Shown here: positions 1 through 8,548 of the stretch, piece after piece | How positions within the stretch are numbered: position 1 is the first letter of the stretch | Layout: each line of letters starts with the position of its first letter | Origin: Streptomyces rimosus | GTDB lineage: Bacteria > Actinomycetota > Actinomycetes > Streptomycetales > Streptomycetaceae | Length of the DNA: 64,000 bases | Reading direction: 5' to 3' | NCBI RefSeq assembly: GCF_008704655.1 | Contig: NZ_CP023688.1 | Coordinates: forward strand, 8,869,001-8,933,000 | Position numbers and translations under genes: made by a program | Notes under the pieces: generated by a model | The model's database searches: none | What the model was told of the DNA's origin: nothing | Seen by the model: the letters and a program-made list of their open reading frames with translations, nothing else

Positions 1-2
1 CC

Positions 3-59
3 TACCTCCACCTCGGCACCGTCACCCTCGCAGCACTCATCATCTGGCTCCGCACATGA
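3..59 (+). mobile_element. 3' end of an IS5-like transposase gene (cut by the window edge)
   Basis: Only the last 18 codons and the TGA are inside the window. The readable tail is YLHLGTVTLAALIIWLRT, which resembles the hydrophobic C-terminus (LAAITIWLR-like) that closes many Streptomyces IS5/IS4-type transposases. The family is recalled from typical endings and has not been searched. Whether the element is intact to the left cannot be seen. Confidence 0.55.
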
Positions 60-1184
60 TCCGAGAAACAGCGCCTAGTGGTCTGATCACGCTGCTACCT
101 GCAGGCGCTGGGCATGCCTCGTCGATGTCGTCGTCCTCCTGGTAGGGGGCTGAAGGGCGCAGAGGGCGTGGGTGATCGAGACCGGAGGTGTGGTGCGGCG
201 ACGGCCGTGCCACCAAGGCAGCAGCTTTGTAGGAGTCCCGCTACGACGTCGAGCACGATCATCGCAGGCGCGCCGGCTCCGGCCTGACTCGCCGCATGGT
301 CCGCACGCGGAGCGAGGCCGGTCTACTTATGTAGCGGCCGGGCCGATATGACGCTCTGCCCCGCCCGGCGCGGTGACGTTTTCCGGCTGCCGATCCCTGC
401 CCGTCAGGCCCACTTCACCGGTGGGCGGTCCGCGGCCAGTTGGCCGTGATCGACTGGGAGACGAGTGGGAAAACGGCAAGCCAGGCCTCTGCGAGCTTCT
501 ACCGGTAGGTGCCGGGAACTGCGAGAAACTGCCGGTTGTGCACGGTGACGAAGCCTGGCCCGCACAGTAGGGCCGGGCTTCGTGGATGAGCGCGCGTCCG
601 CTGCTACCGCACTACCCGGCGAGGCGTCCGGGGGCGGGGTGGGTACGGGCAACGGCCGCTGGTAACCCGACGCACAGGGCGGGTAGTTGATCGAGCTACA
701 GGTGTAGGTGGCGCCCGCGACCCGCCGCCACCGGCGCTCGCGACTGCTGCCGCGCCGTCCTGCGCATCCTTGCCACCTTCGCATGCGCCCCTCCTGCAGT
801 GTCATGAGGCCGCCAACCACCGTACCCCCGCCGGTCATTGGGCTGGGCGCTGGCGCGCACGCCCGGCGCGAGTAGCAGTCCCCTTTACAAAAGTGCCCCC
901 GTTGCCCCGATCTTCGGCAGTGCGGAAACGATCACCCTTGTCGCGAATGGGCACGATGCCCCCATGAGCCGTACTTGCCCAGGGAGTTCACATGATGCGT
1001 CGAGTCCGGACCCGGTCCGCGACAGCGTCACCGACCCGGCCGGCCGCCGTCCGCGACCGGGGGCTCCGCGGGCGAGCGGCACTGGCACGGCGAGCCCTCC
1101 CGGTGTCCACCGGAGGTCGACCCGCCGCCCCCGTTCCCCGCACGTGCTCTCGCCGTGTGGTTGTTTCCCCACTGAGGAGAACTG
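60..1184. other. 1.1 kb without a convincing gene next to the IS remnant
   Basis: All frames here are short or have composition unlike the neighbouring genes, and none has a good ribosome site with a recognisable product. The stretch probably contains the outer end of the insertion element and decayed DNA. The only clear structures are the hairpin at 548-583 and, near its right end, the ribosome-binding site (GAGGAG) of the gene starting at 1185. Confidence 0.5.
548..583. terminator. Strong hairpin, terminator-like
   Basis: Arms 548-561 and 570-583 pair over 14 positions with one G-U wobble around an 8-nt loop. No gene that needs it can be recognised next to it, so it may be a remnant terminator of a lost gene or of the insertion element. 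Confidence 0.5.
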
Positions 1185-1496
1185 ATGAAGCGCATCTCGA
1201 TGGCCCTGGCCTCCGTCGGCACCGCCCTTGTCCTGACCGTCGGCCTGGCGGGCAGTTCCTATGCCTCCGCTGACGGTGTCTTCCTGTACACCACCGCGGG
1301 CGGTGATCAGGAGACCCTCGACAATCCCTCCCTCGACCGCTGCTACAACCGCGCGGGTGACGGGCACGCCGTGAACCAGACCAACCGGACCGCTCTGGTC
1401 TTCCGGCGTGCCGGCTGTGTCGGGAGTGCGGAGCGGATCAGGCCGAAGCAGCACGCCTTCGACATCACCTTTGAAAGTGTGGAATTCCCCAGCTGA
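1185..1496 (+). CDS. Small secreted protein, single copy of an unknown domain
   Basis: The 103-residue product starts with a Sec signal peptide: KR near the start, a hydrophobic core ending GLAGSSYASA at about residue 26. The mature part is one roughly 75-residue domain with the pattern GVFLYT, a central CY pair followed by GDGHAVNQT, a second Cys in the segment RAGCVG, and the ending FESVEFPS. The two cysteines may form a disulphide. GAGGAG sits seven bases before the ATG. The next gene at 1565 carries the same domain twice, so the two genes are paralogues. I do not recognise the family. Export is well supported; function is unknown. Confidence 0.85.
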   Translation: MKRISMALASVGTALVLTVGLAGSSYASADGVFLYTTAGGDQETLDNPSLDRCYNRAGDGHAVNQTNRTALVFRRAGCVGSAERIRPKQHAFDITFESVEFPS

Positions 1497-1502
1497 TCCT
1501 GC

Positions 1503-1528
1503 GGCGGTGGGCCTCCGGGCCCACCGCC
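1503..1528 (+). terminator. Hairpin between the two paralogous secreted-protein genes
   Basis: An 11-bp perfect stem (1503-1513 with 1518-1528) with a 4-nt loop begins six bases after the upstream stop codon. It would end or attenuate transcription before the second gene. Confidence 0.6.
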
Positions 1529-1564
1529 CCCGCCCGTACGTTTCCCCCTCTGAAAGGCCCCGCA

Positions 1565-2098
1565 GTGAATCGCTCCTCCCTTGCCGTGAGCATGGTGGCC
1601 GCCGTGGCCCTGGCCCTGCAGCCGGGCACTGCATGGGCCACGCGGGGCCTGTTCACCTATACGCCCCCGCCGGTCGAGGAGGCGCTGCAAGCGCCCCGTG
1701 TCGGCACCTGCTACGCGATGGAGGGCGACGGTCCGGTCGAGAATCAGACGCGTTATGAGGCCCAGCTCTTCCGGGGTGCCAACTGCTCCGGTCTGGAAGG
1801 CGTCCTCCAGCCGGGGCAGCGGCAGCGGAATGCCGTCTTCAGCAGCGTGCGCTTTGTCGGGCACGGCTCCGCCGGCGGCTACTTCTCCTATTCTCTGGCT
1901 CCGCTTCGGGAGGTGCTGGCGAATCCGCAGGCCGACCGATGCATCGATATCCGCGGCGAGGGTCATGCCGCCAACCGCACCGACAAGGTGGTGCTGCTGT
2001 TCACCAGGCCGGGTTGTCCCGGCACGGCGGACGCCAAGATCTACGCGAACGAGCAGGTCTCCCACAGTCGTTTCGAGAGTGTGGAATTCGTCAGTTGA
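1565..2098 (+). CDS. Secreted protein with two tandem copies of the same unknown domain
   Basis: The 177-residue product begins at a GTG with a signal peptide cleaved near AWA at about residues 23-25. It then has two tandem copies of the domain of the preceding gene: GLFTYT...CYAMEGDG...NQT...CSG...FSSVRF in the first, and GYFSYS...CIDIRGEG...NRT...CPG...FESVEF in the second. Cysteine positions are conserved in each copy. The gene lies 68 bp after its single-domain paralogue and ends at a strong terminator. The layout suggests internal duplication of one ancestral domain. Function is unknown; a secreted binding, structural or inhibitor role is only a guess. Confidence 0.85.
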   Translation: MNRSSLAVSMVAAVALALQPGTAWATRGLFTYTPPPVEEALQAPRVGTCYAMEGDGPVENQTRYEAQLFRGANCSGLEGVLQPGQRQRNAVFSSVRFVGHGSAGGYFSYSLAPLREVLANPQADRCIDIRGEGHAANRTDKVVLLFTRPGCPGTADAKIYANEQVSHSRFESVEFVS

Positions 2099-2186
2099 GT
2101 GGAGGGGGCCTCCATAGCCCGGATGCGGCCCGCCGACCCCACCGGTGTCACCGTCCCCGCCCGCCGCTCGCGGCACCGCACGCAAA

Positions 2187-2233
2187 CGCAGAAACACCCC
2201 GGACCGTATTGACGGACGGGGTGTTTCTCTGCG
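2187..2233. terminator. Strong bidirectional terminator hairpin
   Basis: GAAACACCCCG (2191-2201) pairs perfectly with CGGGGTGTTTC (2217-2227), and the flanking GCA/TGC bases extend the stem past a small bulge. It separates the secreted-protein pair from the helicase gene. Confidence 0.75.
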
Positions 2234-2314
2234 TATATTGGGCGTTTCCATGTCTGATGAATTTCTTCATGCATGGTTAGCCACTAGAAGACACGGTATC
2301 CGAGCGGAGCTGAA

Positions 2315-4672
2315 TTGTCAAACGAGGAATTGCGGCAGGAGCAGGAATTCACCGATCTGCTCTACGAGCGCCTCGCCGAACTGCGGGCCGGAACCGAGTC
2401 CGCCGTCAAGCGGGCGCTGCCGCTGGAGGGGAACAACTTTCAGGCGCGGCTGGAGCGCGATGTGACGGTGGCCGAGCAGTCCGGGCTGCTGGCCGCCCTC
2501 GACGCGGGGGAGAACGGCCTGTGCTTCGGGCGGCTGGCGTTCCAGGACGGCGCCGACCACCACATCGGCCGGATCGGCATCCGCCGGGACGACGCGGACC
2601 GTACGCCGCTGGTCGTCGACTGGCGGGCCGAGGTCGCCCGTCCGTTCTACCTCGCCACCGGGCACACCCCCATGGGGCTGCGCCGCCGGCGGCACATCAC
2701 CACCTCGGGGCGGCGGGTCACCGCCCTGCACGACGAGATCCTGGACCTCACCGACACCGAACGCACCGGGCATGAGGGCACCGACGCGGACGCCGTGCTC
2801 CTGGCCGCCCTGGACGCCGCCCGTACCGGCCGGATGCACGACATCGTGCAGACCATCCAGGCCGAGCAGGACCGCATCATCCGCGCCCCGCACCGCGGTG
2901 TGCTGGTCGTGGAGGGCGGTCCGGGCACCGGCAAGACCGCCGTCGCCCTGCACCGCGCCGCCTACCTGCTGTACGAGCACCGCGAGCTGCTGGCCCGCCG
3001 GGCCGTGCTGATCGTCGGCCCCAACCCGGCCTTCCTCGGCTACATCGACGAGGTGCTGCCCTCGCTCGGCGAGACGGGCGTCCTGCTCGCCACGCCCGCC
3101 GAGCTGTTCCCCGGCGTGGTCGCGACCGGCACCGACACCCCGCGGGCCGCCGAAATCAAGGGCGGCGCGGCGATGGCGGACGCGCTGGCGGCGTACGTAC
3201 GCGACCGGCAGGCCCTGCCCGAACCGGCCCTCGTAATCGACCACGAGGACGGCGAGCTGGTGCTGGACGCGGAGATCGCGGCGGCGGCCCGGGAGCACGC
3301 GCGCGCCACCCGGCTGCCGCACAACCTGGCCCGCCCGTACTTCGCGTTCCACGTCATCGACGCGCTCACCGCGCAGCTGGCCGACCGGATCGGCGCCGAC
3401 CCCTACGGCGGCCCGAACCTGCTCGGCCCGGACGACATCGCGCAGCTCGGCAAGGCGGTGGCGGCCGCTCCCGAGGTGCACGCCGCCATCCAGGAACTGT
3501 GGCCCTCGCTCACGCCGCAGCAACTGGTCGCCGATTTCCTCGCCGAGCCCGTGCACCTGCCGGACGCCGACGCGGACGCCATCCGCCGCACGCCCGGCCA
3601 CCACGGGCCCTGGCCGGCCGAGGACGCGTGGACGCCCGCCGACGTGCCGCTGCTGGACGAGGCCGCCGAACTCCTCGGCGAGGACGACTCCGCGGCGCGC
3701 GCCGCCGAGGAGGCCGAGCGTCAGGAGCGGATCAAGTACGCGCAGGGTGTGCTGGACCTCTCGTACGGCTCCCGCACCCAGGAGTTCGAGGACAAGGACG
3801 ACGAGGACTCCGAGGTGCTGGCCGCGCACGACCTGATCGACGCGGACCGGCTCGCCGACCGGCAGGAGGAGGCCGACCACCGCAGCGCCGCCGAGCGGGC
3901 GGCGGCCGACCGCACCTGGGCGTTCGGCCACATCATCGTGGACGAGGCCCAGGAACTGTCCGCGATGACCTGGCGGCTGCTGATGCGGCGCTGCCCGACC
4001 CGCTCGATGACACTGGTCGGCGACCCGGCGCAGACCGCGGAGCCGGGCGGCTGCGGCACGTGGGAGACGATCCTCGCGCCGTACGTGGACGACCGCTGGG
4101 AGCACGTGCGGCTGGGCGTCAACTACCGGACACCGCGCGAGATCATGGACATCGCCGCGGCGGTGCCCCGCTCCGTGCACCCCGGCTTCGAACCGCCCAG
4201 CTCGATCCGCTCGACCGGCGTACGCCCCTGGGCGCTCGGGGCCGCCGCCGGCGACCTGCCGCGGGCGGTCGCCGACGCGGCCGTACGGGAGACCGTCGGC
4301 GGCGCGAAGCCCCGTGCGCAGGAAGGGGAGCTCGGCGCCGACGGCGCGGCGGAGGGCCGGCTCGCGGTCATCGCCCCGCAGCCGCACCACGCCGCCCTGT
4401 ACGCCACGCTGTCCGCCGCCCTGCCGGAGGTGTCCGCCGGGCAGGACGTCGATCTGACCCGCCCGGTCGTGCTGCTCGACCCGCGGCAGGCCAAGGGCCT
4501 GGAGTTCGACACCGTGCTCGTGGTCGAACCAGCAGAGTTCGGCACGAGCGACCTGTATGTGGCGCTCACCCGGGCCACCCAGCGGCTGGGCGTGATACAC
4601 GCGGCGGCGCTCCCGGAGGCGCTGCGGTCGCTGGCGGAGGCAGCACCGCACCGGGAGGCGGTCGGCGCCTGA
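2315..4672 (+). CDS. HelD-like superfamily 1 helicase/ATPase
   Basis: The 785-residue protein has the layout of HelD/HelR proteins, which bind RNA polymerase and recycle stalled complexes or displace rifamycins. A coiled N-terminal stretch is followed by Walker A GGPGTGKT near residue 202, Walker B IIVDEAQE near 540, motif III LVGDPAQT, NYRTPREI, and the C-terminal SF1 motifs QAKGLEFD and YVALTRA. A long acidic insertion (about 445-530) splits the two RecA-like lobes, as expected for this family. The start is a TTG preceded by CGGAGC. The true class (housekeeping HelD or rifamycin-resistance HelR) cannot be settled by eye, because the N-terminus is unlike the HelR sequences I remember. An inverted repeat CCATG...CATGG lies just upstream (about 2250-2277) as a possible operator. 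Confidence 0.85.
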   Translation: MSNEELRQEQEFTDLLYERLAELRAGTESAVKRALPLEGNNFQARLERDVTVAEQSGLLAALDAGENGLCFGRLAFQDGADHHIGRIGIRRDDADRTPLVVDWRAEVARPFYLATGHTPMGLRRRRHITTSGRRVTALHDEILDLTDTERTGHEGTDADAVLLAALDAARTGRMHDIVQTIQAEQDRIIRAPHRGVLVVEGGPGTGKTAVALHRAAYLLYEHRELLARRAVLIVGPNPAFLGYIDEVLPSLGETGVLLATPAELFPGVVATGTDTPRAAEIKGGAAMADALAAYVRDRQALPEPALVIDHEDGELVLDAEIAAAAREHARATRLPHNLARPYFAFHVIDALTAQLADRIGADPYGGPNLLGPDDIAQLGKAVAAAPEVHAAIQELWPSLTPQQLVADFLAEPVHLPDADADAIRRTPGHHGPWPAEDAWTPADVPLLDEAAELLGEDDSAARAAEEAERQERIKYAQGVLDLSYGSRTQEFEDKDDEDSEVLAAHDLIDADRLADRQEEADHRSAAERAAADRTWAFGHIIVDEAQELSAMTWRLLMRRCPTRSMTLVGDPAQTAEPGGCGTWETILAPYVDDRWEHVRLGVNYRTPREIMDIAAAVPRSVHPGFEPPSSIRSTGVRPWALGAAAGDLPRAVADAAVRETVGGAKPRAQEGELGADGAAEGRLAVIAPQPHHAALYATLSAALPEVSAGQDVDLTRPVVLLDPRQAKGLEFDTVLVVEPAEFGTSDLYVALTRATQRLGVIHAAALPEALRSLAEAAPHREAVGA

Positions 4673-4710
4673 CCGTACGGTACGGCCTGCCTCCCCGGCC
4701 GGGGCCCGGA

Positions 4711-4751
4711 CGGTACGGGGCGCCGCACACCGCGTGCGGCGCCCCGTACCG
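4711..4751. terminator. 18-bp perfect stem terminator after the helicase gene
   Basis: Positions 4711-4728 and 4734-4751 are exact reverse complements around the 5-nt loop ACCGC. It lies 38 bp after the helicase stop codon and is the strongest hairpin in this part of the window. Confidence 0.8.
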
Positions 4752-4820
4752 GTGGTTCCGCCGGCCGAATTGCCGGTGCCCGTACCGGCGGCTCCACCGG
4801 CCGATTTGCCGAACCGGCAA
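4746..4820. repeat. Two 30-bp direct repeats with an adjoining small palindrome
   Basis: 4746-4775 and 4782-4811 match at 26 of 30 positions with a 36-bp period. The second copy runs into the palindrome TTGCCG-AAC-CGGCAA (4806-4820). The block lies about 90 bp before the hydrolase start codon, so it could be a regulator binding region. Confidence 0.5.
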
Positions 4821-4907
4821 AGACCCTTGGGCACGGCGCGAATTCCCCTCGATGATCGCAGTGGCGACGCGCCGCACGGCGCCGGACGACCGGACGAGGA
4901 GACCGCC

Positions 4908-5912
4908 ATGCCCCAGCCCACCGACACAGCCACCCCGCCCCACGACGGACACCGCGCGGCGCACCGGCTGGTGGACGTCCCCGGCGGACGCATCCACTTG
5001 GTCGAGCAGGGCACCGGACCGCTGGTGCTGCTGCTCCACGGCTTCCCCGAGACCTGGCGCTCCTGGCGGCACCAGCTGCCGGCCCTGGCCGCCGCGGGCT
5101 TTCGCGCGGTCGCCCTGGACGTCCGCGGATACGGGCGCTCCTCGAAGCCGGCCGAGGTCGCGGCGTACCGGATGACGGCACACGTCGCCGACAACGTCGC
5201 GGTCGTGCACGCCCTGGGCGAGGACACCGCGACCGTCGTCGGCCACGACTGGGGTGCCACCATCGCCGCCAACACCGCGCTGCTGCGGCCCGATGTCTTC
5301 ACCGCCGTGGGACTGCTGGGCGTGCCGTACGCACCCCGCAACGGCGTCCGGCCGACCGACGCCTTCGGCATGGTCGGCGGCGACGAGGAGTTCTACGTCG
5401 GCTACTTCCAGCGGCCCGGCCGGGCGGAGGCGGAGATCGAGCCGGACGTCCGCGGCTGGCTGGCCGGCTTCTACGCCAGCCTGTCCGCCGACACCATGGC
5501 CCCCGACGGCAGCCCCAGCTGCTTCTTCGTGCCGTCCGGCCGGAAGATGGCCGACCGGTTCGTCCGCGACGCCCGCCCGGCCTGGCTCTCGGAAGCCGAA
5601 CTCGACGCCCTGGCCGAGGAGTTCGAGCGTACGGGCCTTACCGGAGGGCTCAACCGCTACCGCAACGTCGACCGGGACTGGGAAGACCTCGCCCCCTGGG
5701 ACGGCGCCCCCCTCACGCAGCCCTCCCTCTTCATCGGCGGCGAACACGACTCGTCCACCACCTGGATGGCCGACGCCATCGAAGCCTTCCCCGCCGCCCT
5801 CCCCGGTCTCTCCGCCGCGCACCTGCTCAAGGGCTGCGGGCACTGGGTCCAGCAGGAGCGGCCCGACGAGGTGAACCGCATCCTGACCGGCTGGCTCCGC
5901 TCGCTGACCTGA
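4908..5912 (+). CDS. Alpha/beta hydrolase, epoxide-hydrolase-like
   Basis: The 334-residue cytoplasmic enzyme has the oxyanion motif HGFPETW near residue 44, the nucleophile elbow GHDWGA with Asp114, and the catalytic His in GCGHWVQQERP near 312. An Asp nucleophile with an HGFP motif is typical of epoxide hydrolases and haloalkane dehalogenases; HGFPETW favours epoxide hydrolase. The ATG at 4908 is preferred to upstream in-frame codons because GAGGAGA precedes it at the right distance and the upstream part is repeat DNA. The gene converges on the SDR gene 13 bp downstream. Substrate unknown. Confidence 0.85.
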   Translation: MPQPTDTATPPHDGHRAAHRLVDVPGGRIHLVEQGTGPLVLLLHGFPETWRSWRHQLPALAAAGFRAVALDVRGYGRSSKPAEVAAYRMTAHVADNVAVVHALGEDTATVVGHDWGATIAANTALLRPDVFTAVGLLGVPYAPRNGVRPTDAFGMVGGDEEFYVGYFQRPGRAEAEIEPDVRGWLAGFYASLSADTMAPDGSPSCFFVPSGRKMADRFVRDARPAWLSEAELDALAEEFERTGLTGGLNRYRNVDRDWEDLAPWDGAPLTQPSLFIGGEHDSSTTWMADAIEAFPAALPGLSAAHLLKGCGHWVQQERPDEVNRILTGWLRSLT

Positions 5913-5925
5913 CCGGCCCCAGGGC

Positions 5926-6702
5926 CTACTGGGCGCTCGCGGTCGGCCGGACGACGAGTTCGTTCACGTCGACCTCCGCGGGCTGCCCGACCGCGAAGGC
6001 GATGGCGGAGGCGACCGCGGCGGCCGGCATGGCCACCGCGCGGTAGTCCCGCATCGCCTGCCGGGCCAGCGGATCGCCGATGCCGTCGGCGAGTTCGGAC
6101 TCGGTGACGCCGGGGGAGACGACGGTGACGCGGATGTCCCCGCCGGACTCCTGCCGCAGCCCTTCGGAGAGCGCGCGTACCGCGAACTTCGTGGCGCAGT
6201 AGACGGCGGCGGTGGGCGACACCTCGTACGCGCCGACCGACGCGATGTTCACGAAGTGCCCGCCGCCCTGCGCCCGCATCACGGGCAGGGCGGCGGCGAT
6301 CCCGTGGAGCACACCGCGCACGTTCACATCGAGCATCCGGTCCCACTCCTCGGTGCGCAGCGCCTCCAGCGGCGACAGCGGCATCACACCGGCGTTGTTG
6401 ACGAGGACGTCGATCCGCCCGTAGGCGGCACGCGCGGCGTCCACGAAGGCCCGTACGTCCGCGGCGTCGGTGACGTCCAGCCGCCGGTACGCCGCCGTGT
6501 GCCCGTCGGCGGTGAGCCGTTCGGCCAGCGCCGCCAGCCGCTCGGTGCGCCGTGCGCCGAGGAAGACGCGATGGCCGTCGGCGGCCAGCCGGCGCGCGGC
6601 CGCCTCGCCGATGCCGCTGCTCGCACCGGTGATCAGGACGACCTTGCCGGGGGTGGTGGCGTCCGTGGGCCCGTCGCCGTGCGTGCTCAGGGTGGAGTTC
6701 AT
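5926..6702 (-). CDS. Short-chain dehydrogenase/reductase (classical SDR)
   Basis: The 258-residue protein has TGASSGIG at residues 25-32, NNAGV near 102, and the catalytic YxxxK pair Tyr168/Lys172. It is a classical cytoplasmic NAD(P)-dependent SDR of the YdfG/clavaldehyde-dehydrogenase-like type. The C-terminal motif DVNELVVRPT is common in that subgroup. It is a single gene with a possible inverted-repeat operator at 6759-6781. The true substrate cannot be predicted. Confidence 0.88.
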   Translation of the reverse strand: MNSTLSTHGDGPTDATTPGKVVLITGASSGIGEAAARRLAADGHRVFLGARRTERLAALAERLTADGHTAAYRRLDVTDAADVRAFVDAARAAYGRIDVLVNNAGVMPLSPLEALRTEEWDRMLDVNVRGVLHGIAAALPVMRAQGGGHFVNIASVGAYEVSPTAAVYCATKFAVRALSEGLRQESGGDIRVTVVSPGVTESELADGIGDPLARQAMRDYRAVAMPAAAVASAIAFAVGQPAEVDVNELVVRPTASAQ

Positions 6703-6758
6703 GCCGTGCCTTTCAAGGGGTGTTCACGTGCTTGCCCTATGAGGCTGCGGCAGGGCGT

Positions 6759-6781
6759 ACGGTCCAGCCAGGACGGACCGT
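6759..6781. promoter_or_regulatory. Inverted repeat upstream of the SDR gene
   Basis: ACGGTCC and GGACCGT form perfect 7-bp arms with a 9-bp spacer, 57 bp upstream of the SDR start. This is a candidate operator; no adjacent dedicated regulator was found. Confidence 0.4.
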
Positions 6782-6822
6782 GCCTGGGGGGCTCGTATCC
6801 GGGTGTCCCGCACCCCCTCTCC

Positions 6823-7671
6823 TCACTCGTAGCGCGCGACGAGTGCTGCGGCGTCCTCGGCATCGAGGCCGACCCCGAACTCCTCACTCAGCACGACGGG
6901 CAGTTCCTTCGCCGCCACCTGACGTCTGTCCGTCGAGAGATCCGGGAGATACGTGGTGAGTTGGGTGTGGTGCAGAACGAGCCGCCGGTCGGCTGCGGAC
7001 TTCTGGACCAGCAGCGTGCCGTGGAAGGGCGACAGCGGGTGCGTGGAGGTGAAGTGGCTGGTCACGGTGAAGTCGATGGGGAAGCGCGGCTCGGTTCCGA
7101 TGGCGTACAGGTCGAACCAGCCGTCCTGCCGCAGCCGCCGCAGCACCAGCGGGCCCTGCGTGCCCGGCGTCGGGCCCTCCTCGCGCGCCAGGGTGTACGT
7201 CCAGCCGCCCTGCCGCAAGATCTCGCCGTCCCGCAACCGCAGGGGAGCGCGGGGGCTTTCGGCGCCGAAGCCGACGTCGGTGAACCACTCCGCGCCGTCG
7301 AGTTCCACCCGCAGCGACGCGTGGGTGGCCGGGCGGGTGCGGGGCTCGTGCATGCGTACGCGCGAGGCGGTCGCCGTGAAGGTGAAGCCGATCGCTTCCA
7401 GCGCCGCGGCGTACAGAAGCGTGTGCTCGCAGCAGGTGCCGCCGCGCGGGCGCCGGACCATTTTCGCCTGGAGGGATTCCACGTCGAGCCGGACCGTCCG
7501 GCCCAGGACGACTTCCAGGTTCTCGAAGGGGAGCGCGGTGAGGTGCGCGGCGTGCAGCGCGGTCAGCACGTCCAGCGTCGGTGCGCGTTCGCCCGCGTAC
7601 CCGATGCGTGCCAGATAGGCATCGAGGTCCAGCCGCTCCCCGCCCCACACGGAGCTCTCCGGGCTGCCCAC
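6823..7671 (-). CDS. nat: Arylamine N-acetyltransferase
   Basis: The 282-residue protein has the NAT catalytic triad in order: Cys80 in RGGTCCE, His117 in THASL and Asp132 in TDVGFG. LPFENL near residue 48 is another family hallmark. NATs move acetyl groups from acetyl-CoA to aromatic amines and hydrazines; relatives close amide bonds in ansamycins. The GTG at 7671 is taken as start because GAGGAGG lies directly before it and the length then fits the family. The gene follows an XRE regulator by 37 bp and probably belongs to its operon. Confidence 0.9.
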   Translation of the reverse strand: MGSPESSVWGGERLDLDAYLARIGYAGERAPTLDVLTALHAAHLTALPFENLEVVLGRTVRLDVESLQAKMVRRPRGGTCCEHTLLYAAALEAIGFTFTATASRVRMHEPRTRPATHASLRVELDGAEWFTDVGFGAESPRAPLRLRDGEILRQGGWTYTLAREEGPTPGTQGPLVLRRLRQDGWFDLYAIGTEPRFPIDFTVTSHFTSTHPLSPFHGTLLVQKSAADRRLVLHHTQLTTYLPDLSTDRRQVAAKELPVVLSEEFGVGLDAEDAAALVARYE

Positions 7672-7708
7672 GGTCCTCCTCGACGTTCGGTCCCGTACGA
7701 ACCGTTCA

Positions 7709-8515
7709 TCAGACCTCTTCCGGCCCCGCGTACAGCACCGCGTGGGGGTGGTGGCAGACCGGGCACGAGGTCCCTTCCAGTACCTGGGAGAACTTGTACC
7801 GGCTGAGCTTCCCGCAGGACCGGCACCGGGCGGTCCAGGGCGTGTGGCGCCCGGGGAAGGGCTCACAGGGAAGGAGGCCGGCCTGCCGCATCAGCGCCGC
7901 CGCTCTGTCCAGGGAGGTCGTGCGGCGCTGACCGGCCCGCGCCGCAGGTCTCGGCGACCGCTCCTCGTGGTGACCGGCCCGGCGCCACGCCTGCTCCCAC
8001 GCCGGGAAGTCCTCCTCCGCGACTTCGCAGGCGATCAGGTAGGCGTAGAGCTGGTGGAGCGAGGAGAGCGTCTGCTTGCGTTCGCGGATGCGCCAGGCGG
8101 ACATCCGCGAGAGCGGCGCGTACGTCCGGGCCAGCCGCTCCGCCCGCGCCTCCATCGTCCGCAGCGACGGGGCGCCGTCGTCCTCCCAGGCCCGCCGCAG
8201 GACCGCCGCCAGGTCCCCGGGAGTACGGACCAGGCTCAGCAGCGGCGCTTCCGTACGGCGGGTCCGCCCCGGCCGCCCGGCCTTGCGCCACAGGTCCTCC
8301 GCCGTGTCGAGGTCCATACCGCAGACCGCGGCGATGTCCCGGATCACCGGCCACGGCGGCCTGATCCGGCCGGCTTCCGCCCGCTGGACCGTCGTGAGCG
8401 ACCGGCCGATCTTGTGCGCGAGTTCCGGCCGGGACAGGTCGCGCCGGGAACGGGCCCGGCGCAGCTCCAGCGCGAGCCGGCCCGCCCCGTGGTTCGGCGT
8501 CAGGACCGGCGCCAT
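7709..8515 (-). CDS. XRE-family regulator with C-terminal zinc ribbon
   Basis: The 268-residue protein starts with a helix-turn-helix of the Cro/C1 type (LRRARSRRDLSRPELAHKIG onward, reading through SLTTVQRAEAGR). A helical middle follows, then near the C-terminus two Cys pairs, CRSC and CPVCHH, about 15 residues apart, which form a zinc-ribbon-like knuckle. The start at 8515 is preferred because GGGGG precedes it; an ATG at 8539 is also in frame but lacks a ribosome site. It sits between a small membrane protein and the N-acetyltransferase, so it may control that operon. Confidence 0.75.
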   Translation of the reverse strand: MAPVLTPNHGAGRLALELRRARSRRDLSRPELAHKIGRSLTTVQRAEAGRIRPPWPVIRDIAAVCGMDLDTAEDLWRKAGRPGRTRRTEAPLLSLVRTPGDLAAVLRRAWEDDGAPSLRTMEARAERLARTYAPLSRMSAWRIRERKQTLSSLHQLYAYLIACEVAEEDFPAWEQAWRRAGHHEERSPRPAARAGQRRTTSLDRAAALMRQAGLLPCEPFPGRHTPWTARCRSCGKLSRYKFSQVLEGTSCPVCHHPHAVLYAGPEEV

Positions 8516-8548
8516 CGGGCGCCCCCGTCGGCGCGGCATCGCCGGGCA

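Noticed and set aside
373..570. A 65-codon frame whose stop lies in the hairpin at 548-583
   Set aside because: No ribosome site, no signal peptide or motif; the position next to a hairpin alone is not enough.
2318..5371. A very long open frame on the minus strand opposite the helicase
   Set aside because: High-GC DNA leaves long antisense frames; the residues are Gly/Arg/Val-rich without motifs, while the plus frame has full SF1 helicase motifs.
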